Positions 21,764 to 29,844 of a stretch of DNA of 64,000 nt are shown here, in pieces. The DNA is taken from positions 20,862 through 84,861 of the IMG/VR virus record IMGVR_UViG_3300033153_005382, one strand, 5' to 3'. The stretch comes from a virus. Below the pieces are notes generated by a model that did not search any database, was not told the DNA's origin, and worked only from the letters and a program-made list of their open reading frames with translations. Position 1 is the stretch's first letter. The number at the start of each line of letters is the position of its first letter. Both the position numbers and the translations under genes were made by a program.

Positions 21764-23242
21764 TCAGTTCAACTCCATCTTCCTCGTCCGAGTGTCCTTC
21801 TCGATCCTGAACAATCCAAGCTCCGATGCGGATAGGTACCGGCCATCGCAATCCTTACGAAGCTTTTCGATCCTTTCCCTATCCTGCGTGTACACCGGTA
21901 TGACATACTGAGCAGCTTCGGTCAAACTACAATCAAACTCATATGAGTTATCGCAGCAGTTCTCGATTTCTGCTCCAGTCCAATTCGTATCGTTCGGTAT
22001 GTCTTGGTTCGGATCCAAGTCATACTTCCTAAGGTAATGCTGCCATATCGACTCCCGCTCCTCCTTGGTCGGAAGATCGACAAAGAAAGTACCGCAGCGA
22101 AACCTCCTCCTCAACTCCGGCGGGAGCGAACTAATCGAATTGCACGTCGCGATCCAGAACGACTCCCCTCCAGTCACTGACGTCACTACCTTCAAATTCG
22201 ACCGCATGGCCGTCTCTGACTCCCCAACGAGCGATCCCTTCATCCCATTGAGATCAAACGCAATGGTCGGTACTCCAGCTTGGTTTCCCATCGCCTTCGC
22301 AATCAATGACTTGCCAGTTCCAGGAGGGCCAATCAAAATTATCCCTCGAACCTTGAAGTCCTGCATGTAGGTCAGCAACTGTTGCAGAAACCCCTGCGAC
22401 ACTCCTGACGAATCGCCGCCAGCGGTCGAACTGCCTGCGATCATCTTCTCGATCTCGTCGATGAACACAATCCCTTTTGGTGGTTTCCTTCCGTCGATGA
22501 CCATCTTGCCGAACTGTTTCAAGTTCGCCAGTCCTTGTATGTCATCAAAACTCTCGTTGCCCTGCCAGATCGAAATTCCCTTCTGCTGTTCCACTTGCCG
22601 CCGCTTGGCTTCCCAAACTCCCTCAGCGTCGACACCGTCCTTTAGAATGTTCATTGCAACGATATTCTCAGCCGCTCCGAGCGGCAATCCTCTAACGGCA
22701 TCTACGACCTGAGCCTTGGTCCTATCCTCCATCCGTGCCCTACCTTTGACGACTTCACTGGCCTGCTCGTCAAGCATTCCTACCATGCTGCCCAACGCCT
22801 CATCATCCGGATACTCCTCCTCGAGAATCACTACATCGTTTGCCAAACTGGCTGGCAGTGTCAAGGTCGCCCCTAACAAAACGACCATCCGTTGCGTTGC
22901 CTTATACGGATTCCTCAAATTCCAAATGCCCTGCCGAACAGTCGACTCGTTCAGCCACTCATCCATTCCCAAGACGAACATCACGATCCCTTCGGGCAAC
23001 TCGGGTGCGGCGTCCATCAACATGGCCGTTGGGTTGCCTATGACCTCACTATTCGCATAGGCCATCCCAAGTTCGTTCACACCCCAAATACCCCGAATAC
23101 AATCCCAAGCGACGACCGGCGTGTTGCCATTGACTGCTTCTGTAATCTCCTCGATGGTAGCTGTGGGATCGGGAGTCTCGACTCCTGTCAACGGTACGCC
23201 TGCTCGTCTGGCTCTTCTGAATTGCTCAACCAAACTCATCAC
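21764..23242 (-). CDS. Ycf46-like AAA+ ATPase with permuted Walker motifs
   Basis: N-terminal residues 1-170 resemble Ycf46 (RARRAGVPLTGVETPDP, NTPVVAWDCIRGIWG). The ATPase core is unusual: the Walker B segment KGIVFIDEIEKMIAGS stands before the Walker A segment GIILIGPPGTGKSLIAKA, and sensor 1 (FWIATCNSISSLPPELRRRF) follows both. In ordinary AAA+ proteins Walker B comes between Walker A and sensor 1. I recall the same order in other phage ATPases, so it is a family trait. It acts with DUF1257 and DUF2997 partners, function unknown. Confidence 0.85.
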   Translation of the reverse strand: MMSLVEQFRRARRAGVPLTGVETPDPTATIEEITEAVNGNTPVVAWDCIRGIWGVNELGMAYANSEVIGNPTAMLMDAAPELPEGIVMFVLGMDEWLNESTVRQGIWNLRNPYKATQRMVVLLGATLTLPASLANDVVILEEEYPDDEALGSMVGMLDEQASEVVKGRARMEDRTKAQVVDAVRGLPLGAAENIVAMNILKDGVDAEGVWEAKRRQVEQQKGISIWQGNESFDDIQGLANLKQFGKMVIDGRKPPKGIVFIDEIEKMIAGSSTAGGDSSGVSQGFLQQLLTYMQDFKVRGIILIGPPGTGKSLIAKAMGNQAGVPTIAFDLNGMKGSLVGESETAMRSNLKVVTSVTGGESFWIATCNSISSLPPELRRRFRCGTFFVDLPTKEERESIWQHYLRKYDLDPNQDIPNDTNWTGAEIENCCDNSYEFDCSLTEAAQYVIPVYTQDRERIEKLRKDCDGRYLSASELGLFRIEKDTRTRKMELN

Positions 23243-23307
23243 TATTCTCCTTATACTGGTGGAAAGACAAACGGCCCCTTCTCTGCTCCTACCTCACTCT
23301 CCTTGCC

Positions 23308-24180
23308 TCACTCGTCGAAGCTGAACTTCCGCTTCGTTTTCGTTACCAACCTTTCCAATCCTTTGGAAACCTCAGACAGTTCCTTGGTGACCTTGGCCTT
23401 CACATCACTCACCCGCAAGTCAGAAGCATCCTTGCCGTCGAGAATGTCCTGTGCCTTCGTGGCCAACGCTGCCAGTTCCCTGTCCTTCAACACATTCCTC
23501 TTGCTGAACAGATCCAAAAACTCCTTGACCTTCTCGACGGCTCTTGGGTGGAGCTTGCTCTTCGTTCCATCGGGGGATTCCTTAAGCTGACTAAGCAGAT
23601 GCGTAATCAACTTGGACAGTCCGACTTGTAATGCAACAGAGACCTGACCTTCAGCCACCTCCCACTTGGCCTTTGCCTTCTTCAACTCCTTCTCGTACAA
23701 CACTTCACCTAGCGTTGCGTTGTCAGGAGTCTGGAACTCGAGCAACTGCCAATCCAACCCAAACGCTCTTCGAATCCGCTCAACGCTTGGGAACTGCCGT
23801 TCGTCGAACTGTGACCTCAGCCTCTTCTTCGCGTCCTCCTTAATCGCTGGCCAATCCTTCGACAACTGCTTGGCAGCTTCGTCATACTCTTCCTTGGCCT
23901 TCTCCAATATCTCATAGCAATCTTCCAAGCAGTCGACTGGCATCAAGTACGTTCCGTTCTTAAACGGACTCGGCAACGCATACCGTGCCAACTTCTTCCT
24001 CACCGTGGTTCGTATCGATGCCGTCTTGTTGTAATACGGAGACCTGAAAATCTCCTTAGACATTTTCAACGAATCCGCATCAGCATCTACATCGACATCC
24101 GACAAAGATGCCGGTCGAGCCGCATTCGGCGTGTGAAAATTCACATCCAACACCACCGTCGCTTTCTGTAACCTACTCAT
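23308..24180 (-). CDS. DUF3150-like helical protein
   Basis: The 290-residue protein begins with a strand (TVVLDVNFHTPNAARPASLSDVDVD), then RTTVRKKLARYALPSPFKNGTYLMPVDCLEDCYEILEKAKEEYDEAAKQL, a layout like DUF3150, which is often encoded beside phage AAA ATPases. Long helices with coiled-coil character follow to the C terminus. The family call is by pattern only. It immediately precedes the AAA ATPase gene. Confidence 0.6.
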   Translation of the reverse strand: MSRLQKATVVLDVNFHTPNAARPASLSDVDVDADADSLKMSKEIFRSPYYNKTASIRTTVRKKLARYALPSPFKNGTYLMPVDCLEDCYEILEKAKEEYDEAAKQLSKDWPAIKEDAKKRLRSQFDERQFPSVERIRRAFGLDWQLLEFQTPDNATLGEVLYEKELKKAKAKWEVAEGQVSVALQVGLSKLITHLLSQLKESPDGTKSKLHPRAVEKVKEFLDLFSKRNVLKDRELAALATKAQDILDGKDASDLRVSDVKAKVTKELSEVSKGLERLVTKTKRKFSFDE

Positions 24181-24222
24181 CTCTTTCTCCTTTTCAATTT
24201 CCTGAACCTAACTAACAATCAC

Positions 24223-24420
24223 CTACCCGTTCCGCTGACTACCACCAATAGGTCTCAAACAGCCTAACTCCTCCAACTCCGTGATCCAACTCCTTTTTGT
24301 TCGCTTTGCTTTGGAAAGACCGACTCTCGTCCTTGCCCCATTGTCTAATACAACGGTCTGTGAAAGAACAAACCACACCGACGGCACTCCATCGACACAT
24401 CTCCATAATCCAAAGTACAT
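24223..24420 (-). CDS. Small basic hypothetical protein
   Basis: The C-terminal part ARTRVGLSKAKRTKRSWITELEELGCLRPIGGSQRNG reads like a genuine conserved basic motif. The frame starts 76 nt inside the previous gene, so the true start may be an internal GTG near SVWFVLSQ. Function unknown. Confidence 0.45.
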   Translation of the reverse strand: MYFGLWRCVDGVPSVWFVLSQTVVLDNGARTRVGLSKAKRTKRSWITELEELGCLRPIGGSQRNG

Positions 24421-24776
24421 GTCGACTGATCCTCCCAGTCGTGTCCTTCAGCCCAACACTGTGATGCCGAGTACATCGAATCGACGAACCCTTGATACTC
24501 GACGATCCAAGGCAAACAAGTCAGACACCCGATCACTCGTCCCCACTTTCCTTTGTCGCCCCACGACTCGCAGATCTGATCCCAGTGGTCCTCGATAAAG
24601 CTTTGCACCGTCAGTCCTTCATAAGGCATTCCTTCTACCTCATGGGGCATTCCCGACGTGGCCTCCTCAATCCATTGTCCCATTTGTCTAGTCCAATCAC
24701 TCTTGAACCGTGGAACCTGGACATTCGACTCATCTTGTCCTCGTACTTGAAAGCCCATCGTTCTTTCCTTTCTCAA
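24345..24776 (-). CDS. Hypothetical protein with C-terminal zinc-ribbon-like Cys
   Basis: The 143-residue product has an acidic helical N-terminal half and ends DWEDQSTCTLDYGDVSMECRRCGLFFHRPLY, where Cys and His spacing suggests a small zinc ribbon. The start could be either of two Met codons (residues 1 or 7). It overlaps the gene at 24773 by 4 nt. No named family. Confidence 0.65.
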   Translation of the reverse strand: MRKERTMGFQVRGQDESNVQVPRFKSDWTRQMGQWIEEATSGMPHEVEGMPYEGLTVQSFIEDHWDQICESWGDKGKWGRVIGCLTCLPWIVEYQGFVDSMYSASQCWAEGHDWEDQSTCTLDYGDVSMECRRCGLFFHRPLY

Positions 24777-24988
24777 TACGTGTAGAAGTAGCCACCATGG
24801 TTACAGCCTACCCGACCACACTTGATAACCTTAAAGTCCAACTCAATCTCCTGCAATGACATCTTGAACGTTCCCGTCAAGATGAACACCGTTCTTGTGT
24901 CCACCTTAATGGCCCGATCCAAGCCCACACTTATACGGGGATTCGGAATCCAAAACGCATCGCCGATTTCGAGTTCCCTGAACATCAC
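24773..24988 (-). CDS. Small hypothetical protein (71 aa)
   Basis: The product has RELEIGDAFWIPNPRISVGLDRAIKVDTRTVFIL and GRVGCNHGGYFYTY, a beta-rich small domain reminiscent of short phage proteins of the 'F-x-x-L-x-x-G-x-x-F' type. It is linked to the next gene by a 4-nt overlap. Confidence 0.7.
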   Translation of the reverse strand: MMFRELEIGDAFWIPNPRISVGLDRAIKVDTRTVFILTGTFKMSLQEIELDFKVIKCGRVGCNHGGYFYTY

Positions 24989-24997
24989 TGTCCTCCT

Positions 24998-25366
24998 TTA
25001 TTCTGCCCCATCGAATACTCTTCCATGGGCGAAGTCGTCCCACCCGTCGGCAGCGTCCTTCTCCAAACTGACAACTGCCTTTTTGAACATATCGCTGAGC
25101 TCCTTCTCAGACTCAGCTGCATCTGCCAAACTGGCGAGCATTACAAACTCCTTCCAGTTCAAGCAATCACCAACAAAATCCTCCGGGTCGTAGGGCAGTC
25201 TCTCGACCATTCTATCAATCACTACCTTGTCCACTTGACCAACCGCAACAGCATTGATCAACTGGTACAACGAAACATCTGCATCCTCGTCGCCCCTGAA
25301 CCAATCACCTCTCTCCCTACTTGATTGGATCCTGCCTTTCGAGAAATCAAATCTTGGTAATTTCAT
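24998..25366 (-). CDS. Hypothetical protein (122 aa)
   Basis: The product MKLPRFDFSKGRIQSSRERGDWFRGDEDADVSLYQLINAVAVGQVDKVVIDRMVERL is acidic and helical with no recognised domain. GGAGGG lies 8 nt before the ATG. It overlaps the small ORF at 25347-25502 by 20 nt. Confidence 0.65.
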   Translation of the reverse strand: MKLPRFDFSKGRIQSSRERGDWFRGDEDADVSLYQLINAVAVGQVDKVVIDRMVERLPYDPEDFVGDCLNWKEFVMLASLADAAESEKELSDMFKKAVVSLEKDAADGWDDFAHGRVFDGAE

Positions 25367-25502
25367 TGATCAACCCTCCTCTTGTGTTACTTGTTCTGAC
25401 GATTAACAACTGCTCAAAATCGTCGAGCAACGGGATACACTGACCCAACTGCTCCCTGTCGAACACCATCGCCTCGTCTTTCATGCCGGGCATGAAACAC
25501 AT
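25347..25502 (-). CDS. Small ORF (51 aa)
   Basis: The frame from ATG 25502 reads MCFMPGMKDEAMVFDREQLGQCIPLLDDFEQLLIVRT and stops at TGA 25347. AGGAGG stands just upstream of the first ATG and at better spacing for the Met at residue 4 or 7. It fills an otherwise empty gap in a tightly packed operon. Function unknown. Confidence 0.5.
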   Translation of the reverse strand: MCFMPGMKDEAMVFDREQLGQCIPLLDDFEQLLIVRTSNTRGGLINEITKI

Positions 25503-25531
25503 ATCCTCCTGGCTCCTCTTCCCTTCCTCAA

Positions 25532-26098
25532 CTAGAATTCGCCAACGAAATTGATCTCGTCGACCAGCCTGATTTCAGCTTCTTCCTCGTCCATTCCATA
25601 CCCACCTACCATGCTCATCCAATATTGCATCAACCCATGATAATAATCCTCCCAGGTCAACTCTGGCTTGGGTTTCCCTCCTTTGCTAGGCCATCCGTCA
25701 TACGGCTCTGCCAGATGCTCACAACCGATGTTCGTCAAAGCCCGACAGCAGAGTTCCTGACAATACTCGTCGCCACTCTCACACCTCTTCTTCAGTTCCC
25801 ACAAGCTGCTAATCGGCTTGTACTGAAGAACCTTGAACCGCACCCAAAAGTACGAGTTCTTCCTCACTCCTTCGCTGCCTTTGAACGTGGCCCAATGATC
25901 GCCTTTGTCGACGACTTGGATCCTGAACAACTTCCTGATGTCCTTCTCTAGATCCTCCTCCGAGCGTCCATGCTTATAAAAGTATCCTCTCCGAACTGTC
26001 CACTCCCCTTCCTTCCGGTGGTTCGTGACATGTCCCTTGTCGTCATTGGAACCGAAATTCTCATGCAAGATCGTCCTGATTTCCTTAGCCGTTTTCAT
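25532..26098 (-). CDS. Hypothetical protein, first gene after the long leader
   Basis: The 188-residue product includes RRGYFYKHGRSEEDLEKDIRKLFRIQVVDKGDHWATFKGSEGVRKNSYFWVRFKV, a compact alpha-beta domain, then CESGDEYCQELCCRALTNIGCEHL, rich in Cys. No family is recognised. AAGGAG precedes the ATG. It is the first gene downstream of the consensus promoter at 26791, after about 690 nt of leader. Confidence 0.7.
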   Translation of the reverse strand: MKTAKEIRTILHENFGSNDDKGHVTNHRKEGEWTVRRGYFYKHGRSEEDLEKDIRKLFRIQVVDKGDHWATFKGSEGVRKNSYFWVRFKVLQYKPISSLWELKKRCESGDEYCQELCCRALTNIGCEHLAEPYDGWPSKGGKPKPELTWEDYYHGLMQYWMSMVGGYGMDEEEAEIRLVDEINFVGEF

Positions 26099-26784
26099 GA
26101 CTCATCTCCTTGGATTGTGCCCGCCTACCCTCGGACGGTTCGTGGAAGATCGACTCTGTCTCACTCTCCTTCAGGGTTTCGAGGTAACTCATTCAGCATG
26201 GGGTACCAATCCCCACAGACCCTTAAGGGCTAGCTCGGGCAGGAGTCGAATTCGACTCCTCACATAACGCCTGGTCCGTCGGGTTCTGAGAGTCTGTGCT
26301 CTGTGCTGTTTCCCAAACCTACTGAAGGCTTGCTCCGTGTTCGATAAGGTACGAGCAGAACGTTTACTGGAGGCCTGCTCCGTGTTCAACGTTTGCTGAT
26401 TGACTGAGTCTACTGGAGGCCTGCTCCGTGTTCAATCTCAGCCGAGAACCCGACCCGCTACTTGCGTCGCGTTAACTAGATCCTGCTAGTAATACGTATC
26501 CGACTTACTCCTGCGGTGGGTCAGGGGACTGGTGGAAATGCATTATCCCGAGCTATTTGGTTGCTTTCCCGGCTGGAAACTGGGCTTATTGACAATGCCA
26601 GTTATTGCGGGGGATCGACTGGGGGCCTGTCCCTTGTGTCTTGGCTGGGCGGGATGTTATTCGCTACTTGTGCCACCGCCTCAGCCCCCGTTTTCCTGGG
26701 GGACCTCGTCTTGGTCGATGCCGTCTGAATTGTGAAAGAACCTGGCCTTGCCCCCTCCCCTGCCTCCCCCCTCCCCTGCCCCGC
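26099..26784 (-). ncRNA. Gene-free 686-nt leader with G-rich 5' end and triple repeats
   Basis: No convincing protein gene is visible; three overlapping plus-strand frames exist but look like shadows. From the predicted start near 26784 the RNA begins with a G-rich run (26751-26783) able to form a G-quadruplex. Three copies of a 23-mer (26320-26342, 26365-26387, 26411-26433) follow at 45-46-nt spacing and are not in one reading frame. A perfect 20-bp palindrome lies at 26241-26260. No terminator is seen before 26098, so it may be a leader, a separate RNA, or both. Confidence 0.55.
26320..26433 (-). repeat. Three direct repeats of a 23-mer
   Basis: On the plus strand the repeats read TACTGGAGGCCTGCTCCGTG followed by TTC; the copy at 26320 differs at two positions. 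They start at 26320, 26365 and 26411. Two copies give NTEQA in one minus-strand frame but the third is out of phase, so the conservation is at the nucleic-acid level. Confidence 0.8.
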
Positions 26785-26790
26785 ATCTTA

Positions 26791-26819
26791 ATTATATACC
26801 TATATCCTATGACTGTCAA
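26791..26819 (-). promoter_or_regulatory. Perfect consensus sigma-70 promoter
   Basis: The minus strand has TTGACA (26814-26819), a spacer of exactly 17 bp and TATAAT (26791-26796). It is the only full consensus promoter I found in the window and directs transcription into the leader and the early genes below 26.1 kb. Host RNA polymerase should recognise it without phage factors. Confidence 0.9.
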
Positions 26820-26923
26820 TAGGCTTTAACCTGTTGGTATATAAAGATTTACGATACGACTTTTCGTTAATTTCCATGGATTCAGACTGCTTTTAGGGGT
26901 AAACGCATTATAATAACACAAAA

Positions 26924-26948
26924 CCCCACACCTTTGGGGGGTGTGGGG
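26924..26948 (-). terminator. Intrinsic terminator after the HTH gene
   Basis: A 9-bp stem CCCCACACC/GGTGTGGGG with a 7-nt loop is followed on the minus strand by TTTTGTGTTATT. It ends the upstream late or modification transcript just before the consensus promoter at 26791. Confidence 0.85.
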
Positions 26949-26988
26949 CTATTATTCCCTTGATTTCTGTACTACTAATGTATTTCTA

Positions 26989-27192
26989 TTACCGTGGGTT
27001 CCGGCCCGGTTTCGTTTGTCTATTACTCCTAAATACGTCCACTTCTTCCTTCTCCAACAGTCGCCTGCCTAACACACAAATGGCCGTCAATCTTCCGTCG
27101 GCCAAAAAGTGAAACACCCTTCCATAACTCACTCCGATTCTCTCGGCTGATTCTTTTACAGTCAAATACTCCCGTCCTCCGACCTCTATCAT
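26989..27192 (-). CDS. Excisionase/MerR-type helix-turn-helix protein
   Basis: The 67-residue product REYLTVKESAERIGVSYGRVFHFLADGRLTAICVLGRRLLEKEEVDVF is a typical single-domain DNA-binding protein of the helix-turn-helix 17/excisionase type. It is the last gene before a terminator and the gap that holds the early promoter, so it may regulate that promoter. Regulation is inferred from position only. Confidence 0.85.
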   Translation of the reverse strand: MIEVGGREYLTVKESAERIGVSYGRVFHFLADGRLTAICVLGRRLLEKEEVDVFRSNRQTKPGRNPR

Positions 27193-27270
27193 TGCCTTGC
27201 CTTATTCAATCGAATCTTGTGGAGTTTCTTCCTTGACAGATTCTTCTTCCTACCAGCCTGTCGATGACCC

Positions 27271-27468
27271 TTAATCCTCCTCTTCCGCTTCACTACGAAC
27301 CCCTTTCAGATTTCCCTCTGCCTTCACAACTGTCGATGGCCGACGTCCAAAACGATACGGCCACAACGGACAGTCCTCTGCACTACACTCACGTACCTCC
27401 TTTACGCTTCCACCGGAACAATCTACACACTTTGCTCGAATGGTTTTTAACGGTGTCTTTATCCTCAT
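27271..27468 (-). CDS. Small Cys-rich phage protein
   Basis: The start MRIKTPLKTIRAKCVDCSGGSVKEVRECSAEDCPLWPYRFGRRP matches a common short phage family with CxxC and C-x5-C spacing, probably a zinc knuckle. It overlaps the preceding gene by 80 nt, but the conserved start supports it. Function unknown. Confidence 0.8.
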   Translation of the reverse strand: MRIKTPLKTIRAKCVDCSGGSVKEVRECSAEDCPLWPYRFGRRPSTVVKAEGNLKGVRSEAEEED

Positions 27469-27730
27469 CTTCTTGCTCCCATTCTATCTTAACATTCCCC
27501 ATATGCTTTCGCCACAACGAATCAAACTTCGTCGCACTTACACAACTACTCCTAGGTACTACTATCTCAGTCATGGCCCCAGTCACGGACGTGTAATATC
27601 CATGCAACATCAATCCCACTGCTCCTACGACCCTGACCGTTGCGTATTCATCCCCTCTGCGAATCCGCAATTCGTTTCCCTCCTCCTCTGATAACCAATC
27701 CCTGATCCTAACTTTGAGCCAACGAAGCAT
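27389..27730 (-). CDS. Hypothetical protein (113 aa)
   Basis: I chose ATG 27730 because AAGGAG lies 6-7 nt upstream. The product MLRWLKVRIRDWLSEEEGNELRIRRGDEYATVRVVGAVGLMLHGYYTSVTGAMTEIVV is beta-rich with a charged, basic C terminus. It overlaps the sulfotransferase stop by 23 nt. Function unknown. Confidence 0.6.
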   Translation of the reverse strand: MLRWLKVRIRDWLSEEEGNELRIRRGDEYATVRVVGAVGLMLHGYYTSVTGAMTEIVVPRSSCVSATKFDSLWRKHMGNVKIEWEQEDEDKDTVKNHSSKVCRLFRWKRKGGT

Positions 27731-28355
27731 AACATCTCCTTCCCTCGTTCTCCCCATAGAACCTCTCAATTATAGATGACTCACTCTCCTTGACCCTAGA
27801 CAACAGATCCTTGTTCCACTTCACTTCTACAAAACTGTGAGAACATGGGCCTTCATCTATTACCTGACGCCTAAATCCGACTAGTCCTAACAAGTCCGAT
27901 AGATCACTGCTTATGGTCTCGTACCGTCCTATCCAATCAACCCACTCTCCCTGATCCGGACCAACATATGATTCAATCAACCTAGTATACCACAATGGGT
28001 ACCTCTCCAACATTACAAACACCCAATCGGCAAACGTTCCCTTTTTTGTTTCCCTGAAAACATCTAAAGCAGTAGCCAATGGATGCCACTTCACACACTT
28101 CGTCCTAACCGCAAACTTAGGCGGCTTCATACTAAACCACATCCATACAGACTCGTAATACGATACAGGGTGTCTCACAAACGTCGCTACCATCTTGACA
28201 TCTACCATCCGATGGCGATGCTTATGAGCATACAACCCCCACTTATCCGCACTCCATTGCACTTGAGCTTTATACCACGACTCGGCTTCGATGTTCCAGT
28301 TTGCTAACGATCTATTCAACCACTCCGTCCCTGTCCGCGGGATGTACTGGATCAT
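27708..28355 (-). CDS. Sulfotransferase-like protein
   Basis: I chose ATG 28355, just after the KdsB-like gene ends. The product starts MIQYIPRTGTEWLNRSLANW, a P-loop-like 5'-phosphosulfate segment, and has MVATFVRHPVSYYESVWMWF, the RxPxxxxxS-type 3'-phosphate segment of PAPS-dependent sulfotransferases. It would move sulfate from PAPS to a glycan or protein. It is the last member of the sugar and sulfate cassette. Confidence 0.75.
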   Translation of the reverse strand: MIQYIPRTGTEWLNRSLANWNIEAESWYKAQVQWSADKWGLYAHKHRHRMVDVKMVATFVRHPVSYYESVWMWFSMKPPKFAVRTKCVKWHPLATALDVFRETKKGTFADWVFVMLERYPLWYTRLIESYVGPDQGEWVDWIGRYETISSDLSDLLGLVGFRRQVIDEGPCSHSFVEVKWNKDLLSRVKESESSIIERFYGENEGRRCYASLAQS

Positions 28356-28369
28356 TAACCCTTTGCTTC

Positions 28370-29089
28370 TTATGAACCTTGACAAGTTCTCCTCCCTTCG
28401 ACTATAAACTTGAACTTGCTCCAATCTGTCCACGTATTGACAGATAACGGACACTTGGATACGTGTATAGCCTTAATCTCAATCCTACCCTCAATCCACG
28501 TCAACTGTTCCAACGACTCCTTTCTAGCATAGCTCGATACCTGGTTGCCATTATTATACCACCACTCCAGAGCTACAGGATCCATCGCATACACTCCAAC
28601 ATGAATTTTAGCTCCCCGCATCCAAGCTCGGCTAAACCAATGACATCTGCCATATGATTCCGTTACCTTCACAACACTATACCGTGCATAATCCTCGATT
28701 TCTGACGGTCCTACTATTGTATTAACTCCTCCATTTACCGAACAGGCCATCTTAACCTGCTCCGGCTGAATAAACGGCTCATCAACTTGCCAATTGACGA
28801 TCCTCCTCCAGTCCGACAACCCACCTATTTCGTGAAACAGTCCTGCTATTCGACTTGTACCACAATCAAACTCACGATGTTCTGTGGTCTTGACAGTAAT
28901 ACCCTTTTCCTTACACAAATCCACTACCTCATTGTCTCCTGTCACAATCCATACGTTTTTCGTGAACTTGCTTGCCTGACTATGCGTCCATTCTAACAGT
29001 GTCTTTCCTCCTGCCACCAACATGGGTTTTCTTGGCAGCCTCGTGCTTTGATTCCTTACGGGAATTACAACTAGATCAGAAGTACTCAT
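28370..29089 (-). CDS. KdsB-like CMP-sugar (3-deoxy-manno-octulosonate) cytidylyltransferase
   Basis: The start LVVIPVRNQSTRLPRKPMLVAGGKTLLEWTHSQA is the nucleotide-binding segment of the KdsB family. IVNWQVDEPFIQPEQV corresponds to the family's (N/Q)-x-Q-x-DEP-x-I block, and ARKESLEQLTWIEGRIEIKAI to the ESLEQLR block. The enzyme activates a 3-deoxy sugar acid with CTP for transfer. It suggests a CMP-linked donor for one of the neighbouring transferases; the exact sugar is unknown. Confidence 0.85.
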   Translation of the reverse strand: MSTSDLVVIPVRNQSTRLPRKPMLVAGGKTLLEWTHSQASKFTKNVWIVTGDNEVVDLCKEKGITVKTTEHREFDCGTSRIAGLFHEIGGLSDWRRIVNWQVDEPFIQPEQVKMACSVNGGVNTIVGPSEIEDYARYSVVKVTESYGRCHWFSRAWMRGAKIHVGVYAMDPVALEWWYNNGNQVSSYARKESLEQLTWIEGRIEIKAIHVSKCPLSVNTWTDWSKFKFIVEGRRTCQGS

Positions 29090-29627
29090 ATCGTTCGCAC
29101 AGCTCCTCTTCCCTATGAACTATTTGTTGTCGTAGCCTCCGTACGTCCTTTGCCATAATTACACGCCTCCTCAACCGAGCCGGTATCTCAACCTCCTTCA
29201 TTACGTCTAACACTCCTTCGTTGATTCCCAATGACGAGAAAAACTCATCCACATTCCATGGGAAATCTTCGCACCTAAGACACACTTCAGCTTTGTACTC
29301 CTCCAGTATGTCTACTAACTGCACTTCGCTTTGCATCAAGTAGCTTTGAACAAACTCCATCCACCCTGTCCTTCGCAGTCCCCTAAACTGCTCGACGCAA
29401 CATCCTACACACTGTCTCTTGCCTTTTGTATACTTGTAAACCTCTCTCAGCCAATCAAACGGATGACGAACTAGTCCTACTCGAAACGATTGGCTTCGTC
29501 TTGACGGTGGTCTATGCAAATCCCCTTCCCCTTCTTCCTTCAATCCTGCTGTAAATGCAGCTTTAATAAACCACTCCCCACCTGTTCCAATTGGACAGGC
29601 AAATTCAAACAATCCAAAGTCTATCAT
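29076..29627 (-). CDS. Sulfotransferase-like protein
   Basis: The product begins with FEFACPIGTGGEWFIKAAF, a glycine-rich P-loop-like segment, followed by FRVGLVRHPFDWLREVYKY, the family R-x-P segment. Pattern and length resemble the protein at 27708, so both probably belong to the same superfamily. A helical C terminus with KDVRRLRQQI completes it. Acceptor unknown. Confidence 0.65.
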   Translation of the reverse strand: MIDFGLFEFACPIGTGGEWFIKAAFTAGLKEEGEGDLHRPPSRRSQSFRVGLVRHPFDWLREVYKYTKGKRQCVGCCVEQFRGLRRTGWMEFVQSYLMQSEVQLVDILEEYKAEVCLRCEDFPWNVDEFFSSLGINEGVLDVMKEVEIPARLRRRVIMAKDVRRLRQQIVHREEELCERYEYF

Positions 29628-29630
29628 ATA

Positions 29631-29840
29631 TCACCCCAACAATACCTCATCATGGTTCATCTGATTCAACTCCTTTACCTCCCTCCTCCTAACCCACGTC
29701 GCAACTAATTCTTTCACCTCCTCACATGGCACATCAACTACTTTCCGATTCGTCTTCCTGTCTATTATAGCCACGGTACCCTCGAAGCTTTCCTTAGCTA
29801 TGAACTTGAACTTCTCACATTCTACGATCAACATCATCAT
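29631..29840 (-). CDS. Small hypothetical protein (69 aa)
   Basis: I chose the Met triplet at 29840, just after the methyltransferase stop. The product MMMLIVECEKFKFIAKESFEGTVAIIDRKTNRKVVDVPCEEVKELVATWV is a small alpha-beta domain. No family is recognised. Confidence 0.6.
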   Translation of the reverse strand: MMMLIVECEKFKFIAKESFEGTVAIIDRKTNRKVVDVPCEEVKELVATWVRRREVKELNQMNHDEVLLG

Positions 29841-29844
29841 CCTC

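Noticed and set aside
26516-26829. Three overlapping plus-strand frames in the gene-free segment
   Set aside because: All three frames are open in the same GC-rich stretch, none has a good ribosome binding site, and their products look like composition artefacts.
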